Part shown: one piece after another, positions 52,850 through 63,500 of the stretch
How positions within the stretch are numbered: the stretch's first letter is position 1
How the letters are laid out: every line of letters starts with the position of its first letter
Translations under genes and position numbers: made by a program
The notes under the pieces: generated by a model
Seen by the model: the letters and a program-made list of their open reading frames with translations, nothing else
Databases searched by the model: none
Told to the model about the DNA's origin: nothing
NCBI GenBank assembly: GCA_021739645.1
Contig: JAIPBL010000007.1
Location: 1-64,000 of the forward strand
Source of the DNA: Saprospiraceae bacterium
Lineage (GTDB): Bacteria > Bacteroidota > Bacteroidia > Chitinophagales > Saprospiraceae
Reading direction: 5' to 3'
Length of the DNA: 64,000 nucleotides

Positions 52850-53521
52850 ATGAAGCATTTTCTACTGCTTTGCTTAATTTGTACAGCGTTGACGCAAGTC
52901 AATGGCCAACTTAGCATCACTGCTTCAACCACCCGAAACCTTTCGGTCGAGTGGCAGGTAGTCACCGAGAATTTTATTACTCACCGTCGTACAGACTTCC
53001 TGCGTTATGGAACATCTGGTGTAATAGATTACGTTTTTTCAATGAAAAACGAAACCATCAGGTTCCGACCTGCAGTACAGTTTATGCTTGCAAACTCAGT
53101 CTTCAAACAGCATTATTTCCAGGCTAGTGCGGTTGGGGTACAAGGCAATATTGAGGTGGCTTTGTCACCAAAACTAAATAAGGAAGGAAAGAAAAAACCG
53201 ATCAGGCCATTTTTGCAGTTGTCGCCTGGGATTTCATTGGTTAGCTTTCGATACGAGCATCCAAAAGACGATGTAAACAACATAATCGTTTTAAACAAAA
53301 GCCACAGTATCTCGCCAAACATAGGGGCTAGTTTGTTTTTTGAGTTGAAACTTTCACCGCTGCTAACCATTGCACCCGCAGCAGGCTTGCGGTATTACTA
53401 CCAGCTTCAATGGAAAGGGTTTACAGAATCCGTTACAAAAGGCAAAATGAGCGGTACTTACGACCACACCAATTGGAAGCAGCTTAATTTCGGGCTGCGG
53501 GTTGGTCTAAATCTAAAATGA
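52850..53521 (+). CDS. Small outer-membrane beta-barrel-like protein, hypothetical
   Basis: 223 residues with a signal peptide (FLLLCLICTALTQVNGQ). The mature part shows alternating strands such as IRFRPAVQFMLANSVF, RPFLQLSPGISLVSFRYEH, NIGASLFFELKLSPLLTIAPAAGLRYYYQLQW and a C-terminal LNFGLRVGLNLK that ends in a typical barrel strand. No family recognised. Convergent with mltA, 25 bp apart. Confidence 0.75.
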   Translation: MKHFLLLCLICTALTQVNGQLSITASTTRNLSVEWQVVTENFITHRRTDFLRYGTSGVIDYVFSMKNETIRFRPAVQFMLANSVFKQHYFQASAVGVQGNIEVALSPKLNKEGKKKPIRPFLQLSPGISLVSFRYEHPKDDVNNIIVLNKSHSISPNIGASLFFELKLSPLLTIAPAAGLRYYYQLQWKGFTESVTKGKMSGTYDHTNWKQLNFGLRVGLNLK

Positions 53522-53546
53522 TGAGTAAGTTTTCAGCACCCCGTTA

Positions 53547-54734
53547 CTATTCAGCGAGCGCCACCTTTTCATTCTTCTTTGGTAAAAGCACCCAAAGCCG
53601 GCCATAATGGTGCAGGCTGGAAGCCTTAGTTTGACCCAGTGCCCCGTTCCCGCAATAAACATCCACATGTCCTGCTCCTTTAATTGCTCCTCCTACGTCC
53701 TGTGGGAGTAATATCTTGTACTCATGGTGTGTGATTTTACCATCTTCGTAAACAGGCACAGCAGCCAGCACTACGCTTCCCAACGGGAAATAGCGGCTAT
53801 CGGCAGCCATCGAAATAGTCTCCATCAACGGCACGTTTGCCGAACCTTTGGCCAGCCCTCTTCTTGGAGCAAAAAAAGTGTACGACGGGTCGTAATGCAG
53901 TACGCTGTCTATTTTTTCGGGATTTTTCATCAAAAACCGTTTGATGCCTTCCGGTGAGAGATTCCTTAGCGAAAGGTCATCCCGGTTTCTGAAAAAACGC
54001 TGGATGTTACGGTAGCGGTGGCCATTTTCACCTGCATACCTAAAAAGTGCACGCTCTTTCGTATCCAAAAACTCCACCGTTCCGGAGCCTTGCAATTGCA
54101 TAAAATAAATGTCGAGTGGATTGGAAGCGAATGCCAATTCCAGGTCGAGCTTCTCCAAAGCGCCTTTGTTTTCAATTTGTTGGCGGCTTGGCAGCTTTCC
54201 TTTCCAAGCCTTCGGGAAAGCATAAATCGGGTATTTGTAGGTAGCGTCCTTGTATTTCTTCACCTTTAAAACTGGCGTGAAATAACCTGTGAAATAAACG
54301 TTTCCTGCCTGGTCATCGCCCCAAGTTTGATATGGTTCAATGTACTGGTGTAAGTCATTTGGTTGAGTACCTGACCGTTGTATCAACAATTCTAGCACCT
54401 CCTTGAGGTCACTGTAAGTAACCTCTAGGTTCCCAATCTTACGATTATCAGTCAGGTTGCTTTTTTCTAGCACATGCATTTGGTGTTGGAGTGCAATTTT
54501 TACATCTTCGGTGAGTACTGGAAATCCCAAGTCTTCCCAAGTAGATTTCGTGAATACGCTGTCCAGCTTCTCGGTGTTGCTCAATTTACCGTTCCTGTTG
54601 ATAGAAGCATATACTTCAGTGGGGAGGTCCAAGCAAATGGCTGCTTGATGGGTCTTCGTGCTTGAAAAATTAAAAAAGAAAATACAAGCACCAATTAATG
54701 CGGTGGCCAACGTGGCCTTTTTAAAAGTGTTCAT
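53547..54734 (-). CDS. mltA: Membrane-bound lytic transglycosylase MltA
   Basis: Cleaves peptidoglycan glycan strands leaving 1,6-anhydromuramic acid. It has the MltA domain (GNVYFTGYFTPVLKVKKYKDATYKYPIYA, then LQGSGTVEFLDTKERALFRYAGENGHRYRNI) and the C-terminal 3D domain with the three aspartates expected (ILLPQDVGGAIKGAGHVDVYCG). ATG 54734 starts a signal peptide (TFKKATLATALIGACIFFFNF), and the frame is open 43 codons further, which I regard as untranslated. 395 residues. Confidence 0.93.
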   Translation of the reverse strand: MNTFKKATLATALIGACIFFFNFSSTKTHQAAICLDLPTEVYASINRNGKLSNTEKLDSVFTKSTWEDLGFPVLTEDVKIALQHQMHVLEKSNLTDNRKIGNLEVTYSDLKEVLELLIQRSGTQPNDLHQYIEPYQTWGDDQAGNVYFTGYFTPVLKVKKYKDATYKYPIYAFPKAWKGKLPSRQQIENKGALEKLDLELAFASNPLDIYFMQLQGSGTVEFLDTKERALFRYAGENGHRYRNIQRFFRNRDDLSLRNLSPEGIKRFLMKNPEKIDSVLHYDPSYTFFAPRRGLAKGSANVPLMETISMAADSRYFPLGSVVLAAVPVYEDGKITHHEYKILLPQDVGGAIKGAGHVDVYCGNGALGQTKASSLHHYGRLWVLLPKKNEKVALAE

Positions 54735-55257
54735 GGAAAAAAAACTAGGGATGCTAAAATTGACACTTCCCATTCCTAAAAATTTATCATCGTTAGGAGT
54801 TATTGGAAATGAATCTTTTTTACATACGCCCCTTTTGCTGAAATGTTGTGTAGTGTTGTTCATAGTAATGTTGGTAAAAAGGTGTCGCTTTCTAAGCTAA
54901 AAACAACAGAACGAGCATAACTTAAATTTTGTTGACTGAACACATGAAATATTTTTTTACAACTATCTAATAATCAATCATTTAAGAAAAACACAACTAA
55001 ATTTAATAGGAATGCCGAATGTATTTTCGAGTAAAACACTTCAAAAAAGGCGAGATTTGCCAAACTAAATTTTGTTGCATACCATTCCAATAGATAGTCC
55101 ACTTAACCCCGTTCACCAAAAAAAAATCTTCTGTTTCTTTTTCAATTCCAATACAGGTTTGTCTTTGCCTAAAGCCATCAAAGTCACTAAATCAAACTAG
55201 CTTTGTCCTCCTTTTCTAAGCAAAAATTCAGCTTTCACATTAAACCGAACAAGCATA
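54735..55257. other. Divergent intergenic region, mltA / accC
   Basis: About 520 bp, AT-rich. A TAGCTTTG box (55198-55205) lies 52 bp before accC. AACTTAAATTTTGTTG at 54919, AACTAAATTT at 54995 and AACTAAATTTTGTTG at 55063 are direct repeats spaced 70-76 bp apart. No gene is supported here. Confidence 0.55.
55198..55205 (+). promoter_or_regulatory. accC promoter -7 box (TAGCTTTG)
   Basis: Perfect match to TAnnTTTG, 52 bp before the accC ATG. Confidence 0.5.
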
Positions 55258-56724
55258 ATGAAGAAAATTCTTGTCGCCAACCGTGGTGAAATCGCTCTCA
55301 GAGTCATGCGCACTGCTCGCCAGATGGGCATAAAAACGGTCGCTATTTACTCAGAAGTGGACCGGCGTTCACCCCATGTTCTCTTCGCCGACGAGGCCGT
55401 TTGCATTGGGCCGCCTCCCAGCAACCAATCCTATTTGCTCGGCAACAAAATCATAGAACATGCCAAGGCACTTGGCGTTGATGGCATCCACCCCGGCTAC
55501 GGTTTCTTGAGCGAAAATGCAGCATTTGCCCGAGCAGTGACCGATGCGGGCATCCGTTTTATTGGCCCATCTCCGCACAGCATCGAAGTAATGGGCAGCA
55601 AGCTGGCAGCCAAGGACGCCGTTCGGCATTTCAACATCCCAATGGTGCCCGGTACGGACGGCGCCATCGACAATGTGGAAGAAGCGATTAAAGTAGGCAG
55701 AGAAGTTGGCTACCCGCTGCTGGTAAAAGCATCGGCAGGCGGCGGCGGCAAGGGAATGCGCATCGTCGAAAATGAAGGAGAACTGGCCAGCCAAATGGAA
55801 CGGGCCATCAGTGAAGCACAAAGCGCTTTCGGCGACGGTTCGGTTTTTATCGAAAAATACATCGGCTCGCCTCGGCATATCGAAATACAAGTGCTGGCGG
55901 ATTCCTTCGGAAACACCGTTCACCTCTTCGAGCGGGAGTGCAGTGTGCAGCGCCGCCACCAGAAAGTGGTGGAAGAAGCACCAAGTTCTATCCTCACCCC
56001 ACAGGTGCGGGCAGCCATGGGCGCCGATGCCGTGAAAGTGGCACAGGCTTGCCAATACACGGGTGCGGGCACAGTCGAATTCCTTGTTGACGAACACCTG
56101 AATTACTACTTTCTGGAAATGAACACCCGCCTCCAAGTGGAGCATCCAGTAACGGAAATGATAACGGGCATTGACCTCGTGGAACAGCAAATACGAGTAG
56201 CTAGGGGCGAAAAACTGGCCTTTTCACAAGAAGATTTGAGCATAAATTGCCATGCCGTGGAGCTGCGGGTTTATGCCGAAGACCCCCTCAATGACTTCCT
56301 CCCAAGTATCGGCAAATTGACGACCTACCGCCCACCCTCCGGCGAAGGAATCCGGGTGGACGACGGTTTCGTGGAAGGCATGGACATCCCGATTTATTAT
56401 GACCCAATGCTGGCCAAGCTAGTTGCCTTCGGCAAAGACCGCCCTGAGGCTATTCGCCGCCTACTCGCCGCCATTAAAAACTATGAAATAGAAGGGGTAG
56501 CCACTACCCTACCCTTTGGCCGATTCGTATTGGAGCATGAGGCTTTCATTTCGGGCAAATTCGACACGCATTTTGTCAAAAATTATTTCACGAAAGAGGC
56601 GCTGATAGTAGGAGAGAAGGACGAAAGTGAGGTAGCAGCGGCGTTGGCGTTACGACTATTTTTGGAGGAAAAAGGAAGGCTGGAAGTGCCGATGGCGGAA
56701 GGTTCGAATTGGTGGAAGCAGTAG
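55258..56724 (+). CDS. accC: Biotin carboxylase
   Basis: ATP-dependent carboxylation of biotin on a carrier protein, for acetyl-CoA or a related acyl-CoA carboxylase. Starts KKILVANRGEIALRVMRTARQMGI. The ATP-grasp glycine loop is KASAGGGGKGMRIV, with FLEMNTRLQVEHPVTEMITGIDLV as the catalytic C-terminal part. 488 residues, about 40 longer than the Escherichia coli enzyme, with the extra residues at the C-terminus. No biotin-carrier gene is adjacent, so which carboxylase it serves is open. Confidence 0.94.
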   Translation: MKKILVANRGEIALRVMRTARQMGIKTVAIYSEVDRRSPHVLFADEAVCIGPPPSNQSYLLGNKIIEHAKALGVDGIHPGYGFLSENAAFARAVTDAGIRFIGPSPHSIEVMGSKLAAKDAVRHFNIPMVPGTDGAIDNVEEAIKVGREVGYPLLVKASAGGGGKGMRIVENEGELASQMERAISEAQSAFGDGSVFIEKYIGSPRHIEIQVLADSFGNTVHLFERECSVQRRHQKVVEEAPSSILTPQVRAAMGADAVKVAQACQYTGAGTVEFLVDEHLNYYFLEMNTRLQVEHPVTEMITGIDLVEQQIRVARGEKLAFSQEDLSINCHAVELRVYAEDPLNDFLPSIGKLTTYRPPSGEGIRVDDGFVEGMDIPIYYDPMLAKLVAFGKDRPEAIRRLLAAIKNYEIEGVATTLPFGRFVLEHEAFISGKFDTHFVKNYFTKEALIVGEKDESEVAAALALRLFLEEKGRLEVPMAEGSNWWKQ

Positions 56725-56739
56725 TAGCAAGAACAGGTT

Positions 56740-59700
56740 TCACTTCATTAATACCACTTCCCCCTTCAACATCGCCGTCCGCCCATCAATGTATTCGATT
56801 TCAGCCATCCAAACAAAGACTCCCGGCTGAACGGGCATTCCCCGAAAATCCCCGTACCAGTGCGTTGAAGGGTGGAACGGCGCAGCGTTCCAAATGCCAA
56901 AAACCTCCTCGCCCCATCGGTCGAATGCATTCAACTGCTTAACTTTCATCACACTGCGCCCGGGATAGAGCGTAAAGAAATCGTTTATCCCATCTCCATC
57001 CGGTGAAAAAGCTGTCGGAACATAAACATCCTCTTCTTTTTCGACCACTAGCGCAACGACGTTTTCTGCCAGACATCCTTTTTCACTCACAGCTTGCACA
57101 TTGTAATTTGTAGAATTTAACGGCATCGCCTCTGGGTTCGGGCAATCGCTGCAACTCAATCCATCTGAGGGCAACCACTCAATACTGCTGACAGGTAATG
57201 TGGCCTGAACATCCAATCTAACCGATTCTCCAAGTGCCAACGTTTGGCTTTCACTGGCATAAACCTCGAAAGGCGGCGGTTGGGGAAGATATACCTCCAG
57301 TTGAGCCATACACTCAATACTGTCCTTCACAACAATCTTGTGGTTTCCAGAAGCAAGTCCAACCATCTTTTCTTGAAAACTGAATTGCCCCCCGTCACCA
57401 GAAACCAGATATGGTTCAATTCCACCAGAGAGGTTCAGGTGAATCTCGCCGTTTTCTTCGCCGAAACAACGGGGTTCTTCTAAAACAGGTCCTATTTGAG
57501 GAATAGATACGAATAGAAGATGGCTCGCTTCCGCACTACATCCCTTTGCATCAGAAACAGTGATGCCATAATTCCCAGTTTCATTCACTGAAATACTGGC
57601 AGTTCGTTCTTCGTTCGACCATTGATAGGCATGGTAATTACCAGTACGGAGTACCGTTGTTTCACCCGAACAGATTGTTGCAGAGCCAGCAATTACGACC
57701 TCCAAGCGGCTTGCTACCTCTACATTGCAGACGGTAAAACTGTCACAACCATATACCGTTTGACCTGATAGCACAATCACCGTGTCATTGAAAACCCGTT
57801 GCCCAGCATACTCCTCTCCCCAGCAACGGAATGTATCAATGGTTTCATGGACGATTGGCCAGACCGTCAAATGTGTTCGCACAATGCTGTCGCAGCCAGT
57901 AGCGGAACTGGTCAGCGTGTCCACCAACAGGGTGTTCTGTTGGTAAAAAACGCCGCCGAACGCCTCCCCTTCACAGATTTCAGCAAAAATATCAGTGGTT
58001 TGAATGGGAAAAACCTGCAACTGCAAAGTCACCAAGCTATCGCAACCCTGCCAAGTTTGGTAGGTTTGAACGTACTGGCCAGCAGCTGATAGCATCGCAT
58101 TTCCGAAGGGAAAAAGCTCGCCTTCGCAAATTTGAGCAGACAAATTGGTGCTGGCCAGGGATAAAACTTCGAGCGCCAGCGTCACAATGCTATCGCAGCC
58201 GTTCATGGCCGTGAGGTTTTCTTCGTAAATACCAGCCGCCATAAGTTGGGCATTACCGAAGGTAAAAGAGTCCCCTTCACAGATTTGAGCCGTGAGGTTG
58301 GTCGTCAACTGCGGCAAAACTTCCAGGTTCAACACCACCAAACTGTCACAACCAGCCGTTGTTTGGAGCAATTGCTGATATTGACCAGGCGTTGTAAGTT
58401 GCTGATTTCCAAACAAATAGACGCTTCCTTGGCAAATACTGGCGAAAAACTGAGTAGTGGTCACTGGCAGCATGGACAATTCCAAGATTACCGTGCTATC
58501 ACACCCAGATGCCCCAGTCAGGTCCTGCTGGTAAATGCCCGCCGAAGTAAGTTGGTCATTTCCGAAGGTAAAAATGCTACCCTCGCATATTTCCTCTGTA
58601 AGGTGGGTAATTGTTTGCGAAGCAATATTCAGCGTTAGCAGCACCAAACTGTCGCAACCACTCGCAGTTTGGAAAGTCTGTTCATAAACACCCGCTGTGT
58701 TCAATTGCTGTGTCCCAAATAGGTAGCTACTACCCTGGCAAATCTCTACGGTCATTTGGGATGAAATCATGGGTTGAATCGTCAATTCCAACGTCACCAA
58801 ACTATCACAACCGTTGGCCGTTTGCAATGTCATTTGATAGATACCGGGCAATTCAAGTTGCTGATTATCAAACCAATGGCTGCTGCCTTCGCATATTTTT
58901 GCCACTAAATTTGTAGTCAGTTCTGGTAAAACTAGGAGGTGCAACACGGTGGTGCTATCGCAGCCATGAGCGGTAATGCTGATTGACTCATAGTCACCTC
59001 CAACTGTCCGGATCTGCCCACCAAAATTTATAGAGCCGCCCTCACAAATTTGCTCAAAAAGCTCCACCGTCACTTTCGGGTGGACGACAAGGTGCAGCGA
59101 AACGATGCTGTCGCAACCAAGGCTGTTCGTGAAGGTCATCTGGTAATCGCCGGTGTTGGTGAGTGACTGATTTCCGAAGGCAAACTCCTCCCCTTCGCAA
59201 ATCTCAGCTTGCAGGCTGCTCGCACTGATTGGAAAAACCGACAAATCAAGCGTAAGCAGGCTGTCGCAACCATTGGAAGCAGTCAGCGGTATTTGGTAGC
59301 TGCCCGGTAGGGAATACCAGTTTCCCGCAAGTAAAAGACTCCCTCCCTGGCATAGTGTTGCTTGCATAAATCCTTGATAAACAGGCATTTCAATGGTCAA
59401 GGCATTGGAAACGGCACGGCAAAACGGCTCCGAAAGGTTGGCTTGCGCCCCCGCCATCAGCAGCCGAAATTGCTGACCTGCTTGGGCGTTTTGGGTATTG
59501 AGCGTTGGCGCATTTGCACCGGGGATATTGCTCCAATTTATGCCACCATCAAAGCTGGTTTGCCATTGGTAAAAAGCATTTTGCCATGGATTCCCCTCAA
59601 AAGTCGGCTGAAGGTTCAAGCTGCCGCCACAGTTGGTTTCCACAGCGGGCAGCGTGATTTTGGGGCCACAAAAACGCAAGGAGATATTGTCCAAAGCAAG

Positions 59701-60309
59701 GTCGTTGCCGAAACCTCCGAGGGCGTTGTTGCGGAGCGAAAAAGTGAACTGAGAAACGCCGGACGGTGGCGTGAAAGCAAACTCATAGGTCTGCCACTGC
59801 ATCGTCATCGGGATGTCGCCAGTGGAGAAAACCACATTACCATCCATCAAAAAATCCACATTCGGCAGAATAGCGTCGGGGAATTGGGGTAGAAAAAGAT
59901 TGATGATGTCGGCTGAAAAAATGTACGGGGTGTTTTCGCAAACGTTGACCGTCCGCTCATAAAATATTCCGGGCGTGTAATCAGCATTGACGACCATCAT
60001 GTAGCCGTTTGGGTCGGGGCTGTTGTCGCCAATGTCGAGCCAGAAAAGCTCGGCGAACCATGTCCAGCCGTCAGTGCTGTTTGTGACACAATAGGCGCCG
60101 TCCACAGGCGGTGGAGTTTGGGTGTACCAATAACCGGGAGCAATTCCCGGGTCATACGGCAGCACATTTTCAGTCCCGCTTCCTAGCGTCCCATCAGGGA
60201 ACACGTTGGGGCCAAGTGCTCCGGGGCATTGAGCAATCGCAGGGATGGAGAGCCACAGCAGGCTCCAACAACTGAGCACCAAGCGTACTGTTTTCGGGTC
60301 GTAACTCAT
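56740..60309 (-). CDS. Giant secreted repeat protein with type B T9SS (gliding-motility) C-terminus
   Basis: 1189 residues. Signal peptide (WSLLWLSIPAIAQ), then an N-terminal beta-sandwich likely to bind carbohydrate (TVNVCENTPYIFSADIINLF, FGNDLALDNISLRFCG). Eleven tandem 51-residue repeats (about 312-870) follow, each with ICEG...F.FGNQQLT..G.Y and GCDSLV.L.L.V. After an Ig-like region, the end (VPTAFSPDGDGINDFFTLYPG, then FDRWGEEVF and MLKGEVVLMK) is the gliding-motility-associated type B sorting domain. Surface adhesin-like. Convergent with accC, 15 bp apart. Confidence 0.9.
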   Translation of the reverse strand: MSYDPKTVRLVLSCWSLLWLSIPAIAQCPGALGPNVFPDGTLGSGTENVLPYDPGIAPGYWYTQTPPPVDGAYCVTNSTDGWTWFAELFWLDIGDNSPDPNGYMMVVNADYTPGIFYERTVNVCENTPYIFSADIINLFLPQFPDAILPNVDFLMDGNVVFSTGDIPMTMQWQTYEFAFTPPSGVSQFTFSLRNNALGGFGNDLALDNISLRFCGPKITLPAVETNCGGSLNLQPTFEGNPWQNAFYQWQTSFDGGINWSNIPGANAPTLNTQNAQAGQQFRLLMAGAQANLSEPFCRAVSNALTIEMPVYQGFMQATLCQGGSLLLAGNWYSLPGSYQIPLTASNGCDSLLTLDLSVFPISASSLQAEICEGEEFAFGNQSLTNTGDYQMTFTNSLGCDSIVSLHLVVHPKVTVELFEQICEGGSINFGGQIRTVGGDYESISITAHGCDSTTVLHLLVLPELTTNLVAKICEGSSHWFDNQQLELPGIYQMTLQTANGCDSLVTLELTIQPMISSQMTVEICQGSSYLFGTQQLNTAGVYEQTFQTASGCDSLVLLTLNIASQTITHLTEEICEGSIFTFGNDQLTSAGIYQQDLTGASGCDSTVILELSMLPVTTTQFFASICQGSVYLFGNQQLTTPGQYQQLLQTTAGCDSLVVLNLEVLPQLTTNLTAQICEGDSFTFGNAQLMAAGIYEENLTAMNGCDSIVTLALEVLSLASTNLSAQICEGELFPFGNAMLSAAGQYVQTYQTWQGCDSLVTLQLQVFPIQTTDIFAEICEGEAFGGVFYQQNTLLVDTLTSSATGCDSIVRTHLTVWPIVHETIDTFRCWGEEYAGQRVFNDTVIVLSGQTVYGCDSFTVCNVEVASRLEVVIAGSATICSGETTVLRTGNYHAYQWSNEERTASISVNETGNYGITVSDAKGCSAEASHLLFVSIPQIGPVLEEPRCFGEENGEIHLNLSGGIEPYLVSGDGGQFSFQEKMVGLASGNHKIVVKDSIECMAQLEVYLPQPPPFEVYASESQTLALGESVRLDVQATLPVSSIEWLPSDGLSCSDCPNPEAMPLNSTNYNVQAVSEKGCLAENVVALVVEKEEDVYVPTAFSPDGDGINDFFTLYPGRSVMKVKQLNAFDRWGEEVFGIWNAAPFHPSTHWYGDFRGMPVQPGVFVWMAEIEYIDGRTAMLKGEVVLMK
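57700..59376. repeat. Eleven 153-bp coding repeats (51-residue two-cysteine modules)
   Basis: On the minus strand, each module has a Cys in ICEG/ICQG near residue 11 and a second in GCDS near residue 39. The copies have diverged; the last two are the most different. Confidence 0.85.
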
Positions 60310-60539
60310 CTCACTTAGATTTTAGCGTTCCGACTTTTATTGTTGGTGCAAGCCTGGTAGGTAGTGCCTCTAACAAGACAAAAAGCAAACCAAGCTACAC
60401 CAAAAGGGGTAGATGAGTGATATGACCAATCCTGATTTAACGGATAACGAGCGGGGGATGCCGTTGATGAGGGGAGATGAAACTATGTTTCTAAAATGTT
60501 TCGAAAGTTAGTAAATTCTAAATTATTGACATGATTATT

Positions 60540-63500
60540 TCAGGTTTTTATCAATTTGAAAAACGAATTTCCTGTACTGGTTGACATTTTCAGCCAATAG
60601 ACTCCGGCTGACAAACTCAAATTCTCCAAAGTGATTTTGTGCTGACCTGCGCCCATTTTACCCCCAGAAACCAGGGTTTGCACCTGCCTCCCCATCGCAT
60701 CGAACAAGCGAATATCCACCGCTGATGTCTCCGGCAATTCAAACTCCACCGTTAGTTGCTGAGAAAATGGATTTGGGAATGCCTTGACATTCAATGGATT
60801 AGAGGATAAATCTCTCGTTCCCGTGAGCACCGTCAAGTAGAGCGTAACCAAACTATCGCAACCATGGACAGTTTGGAGCGGAACTTCAAAAACACCGTTT
60901 TGGGTAAAAATCAAGCCACCTACCTCCACGAACTCACCCGGAGCGATGGTGTCGAAAAGCACGGTTGATTCGTTTGGAAATACGGTCAGGTTGGAGGTGG
61001 AAATAGAATCGCAGCCGATGGGCAGGTTGAAGGTTTCCACGAAAACGGTATCACTGAAAACCTGCACTCCATGAAAAACTTCCCCTTCGCAGCGGCTGTA
61101 TTCGTCAACCGTTTCCAAATGGTCGGTTACCGCAACATGGGCTACGATGGAACTATCGCAACTCAATGTCCAAGTGGGATAGATGATCGTCACCGTGGTG
61201 TCCGAAAAAATTTGGATGCCTTTATAAAATCCTCCTTGACAAACACTTACGTCAATTTCTGTTGTCGAATTCCCTTCAATATAAACCTGCCTTACGAGCG
61301 TGTCCACCCCAAATCCATTGCCCACGATGAAAGTTACCTCGTAAAAACCAGTTTGTGGGAAGCTGACTGTTGGGTAGCGAAGGTCGGTTTCGGCGGGTGT
61401 AGCACCAGGGAAAAACCAGTACCACGATTCCGGGTTTGAGTAGCTGTTGTCAAGAAACTGGACAACTGGCGCTGCACAATCTCCGTTGTGATTGAAACCG
61501 AAGACCGCTGTTGGCGCAGCCCCGATGGTTATCGTTTGTTCATAACTCGCTGTACCACAGTTGTTTGTGGCGGTCAGCGTCACCGTGTAAGTGCCATTTT
61601 GAAAAAAGACATAGCTTGGATTGGCCGCCATCTGGCAAATACCGTCGCCATAACACCACTCGAACTGCGTACCCGCAAGCCCCATCGGGTCAATGCTGAG
61701 GTTGACGAATTGCACGGTTGCGCCATTAACCACTGTCATAAAGTTCGCTGTGGCGGCAGGTTGAACGGTGATAAAATTGCTGTAGGTAGCCTCATGCTCT
61801 CCCGCTGCATTGCTGACTTTCAGTTTTACTTCGTAAACGCCAGCAGTGAAGTAGCTGATGGGAGGCGGGGTTTGGCCAATATGCGAGGCAGGTGTGCCCC
61901 CCACGAAAGCCCATTCCCAATTTGTCGGGTTTCCACTGACCAAGCTGCTAAACTGCACAGTTTCATTGACACAAATTTCGTTGAAATCAGCTTCGAAAAA
62001 AGCCACGGGCGGCATGAGCGTATTGCTTTCCCGAAGAAAAATCGGCGCACCCGTCAGGGCGATGCTGTTGGGTGAAATGTTCGACACCTGCCCAGTCTGC
62101 GAATGGTTCCACAGCCTGCGTTGGAGCTGCCCGATGCCCAAACTCGTTGGAAATGAATAAGTTGCGTTGGCATTTTCTGTCTGGTCAGACTCGGTTTTTG
62201 CCCAAAGCACGTACACGAACTTGCCCGATGCATCGCTGAACGACGCCCCACCAATATTGGTTGGCAGGTTCATCGCCTCGGTACGCTGCTGGTTGTAGTC
62301 TGTGCCAAAAAGCAAATCCGAGCAGGTTTTCAGGGCAATGCCTTCGTCGTTCACCGTTTGATTGTATGGCGTTACACCCTCCATTTTTTGGTACAATCCC
62401 ATGACTTCAAAGGCATCATTTGCCAGCCAGATATGTTGGCTCTCCGCCAATCGGAAAATGTTCAGCTGACGGATGTTGTCCCGAACGCTCTCTACCCAAG
62501 CTTTAATTATCCAGTTTCGCTGCGCCTCCGCCGAGCCGAGGTATCCGTAAAACGACTGCCTTGGCAGGTTCGCCTCACTGATAATCCATTCTTTTTCAGG
62601 CATTTGCGTTCCGTCGTAACCGTAGTTTGATAGCACCTGCTGAAAGCTGGACTTCACCCTTGGAATCCCACTGACGGCTGCATCGCTGTGTCGCTCGTAG
62701 GCAAACTGCCCAGCACTCACATCGAAATACTGCGTACTGCCATCGAAGTGCGGGTAACTTTTGTAGCCAACCGCATCGAAATAAGCACCACCTTTTTGAG
62801 GATAAGGCGTTTGCACCGAGCCATCCAGTGGGTTGTCGGTGTTGCGGCAAACGGCGTCGAGGAACGATGGATAAGCAATGCCACTGATGGTCACGTAGGC
62901 ATCTGGGTCAAGGAAACGGACAATTTCATAAGCGATGCGGAGGCTTCTGACATAGTAGAAAATCGGCGCTTTCAGTTCATAATCGCACGGGTCGGGGTTG
63001 TTTTGCCACCAGTTGCCGGGTTCACCGGGCGGCAGCCATGCTTTGTCACCCGTCAGGTCGAAGTCGGGGGAATTGTAAATCTCCCAAAACCGGACATAGT
63101 CCTTGTAGGTGTTCACGGTGTTCCAAACATACAGTGCGAACGGGTTTGCATCGTTCACGGGTGTACCGTTTTCACCGTTATCCCAAATATTGAGGTACAA
63201 ATCTTTGAACAATGCGCTCTGCAAATCAGGGCAATAATGGTACGGGTCTCTGTTTTGCGAAGCAGGAAAAGCCAACAAAAAGCTGTTGTCACGCAGGTCG
63301 AGGTTATTGAAATGCTCAAATTCTGCGACACGGGTATCGTAGCCCAAATCGAGAAAAGCACTCTCACCTGTGTAAGTGCGTATCGCTTTTACCCCCGCCC
63401 CTTTCACACCTGATGCACCGGCTAGCGGGTTGCCTGCGGCAATGTCCCCGAGTTGTGGGCTGGTCCAGCCGGGCAAATAATCCCAAGAAGTGCCAGGCCG

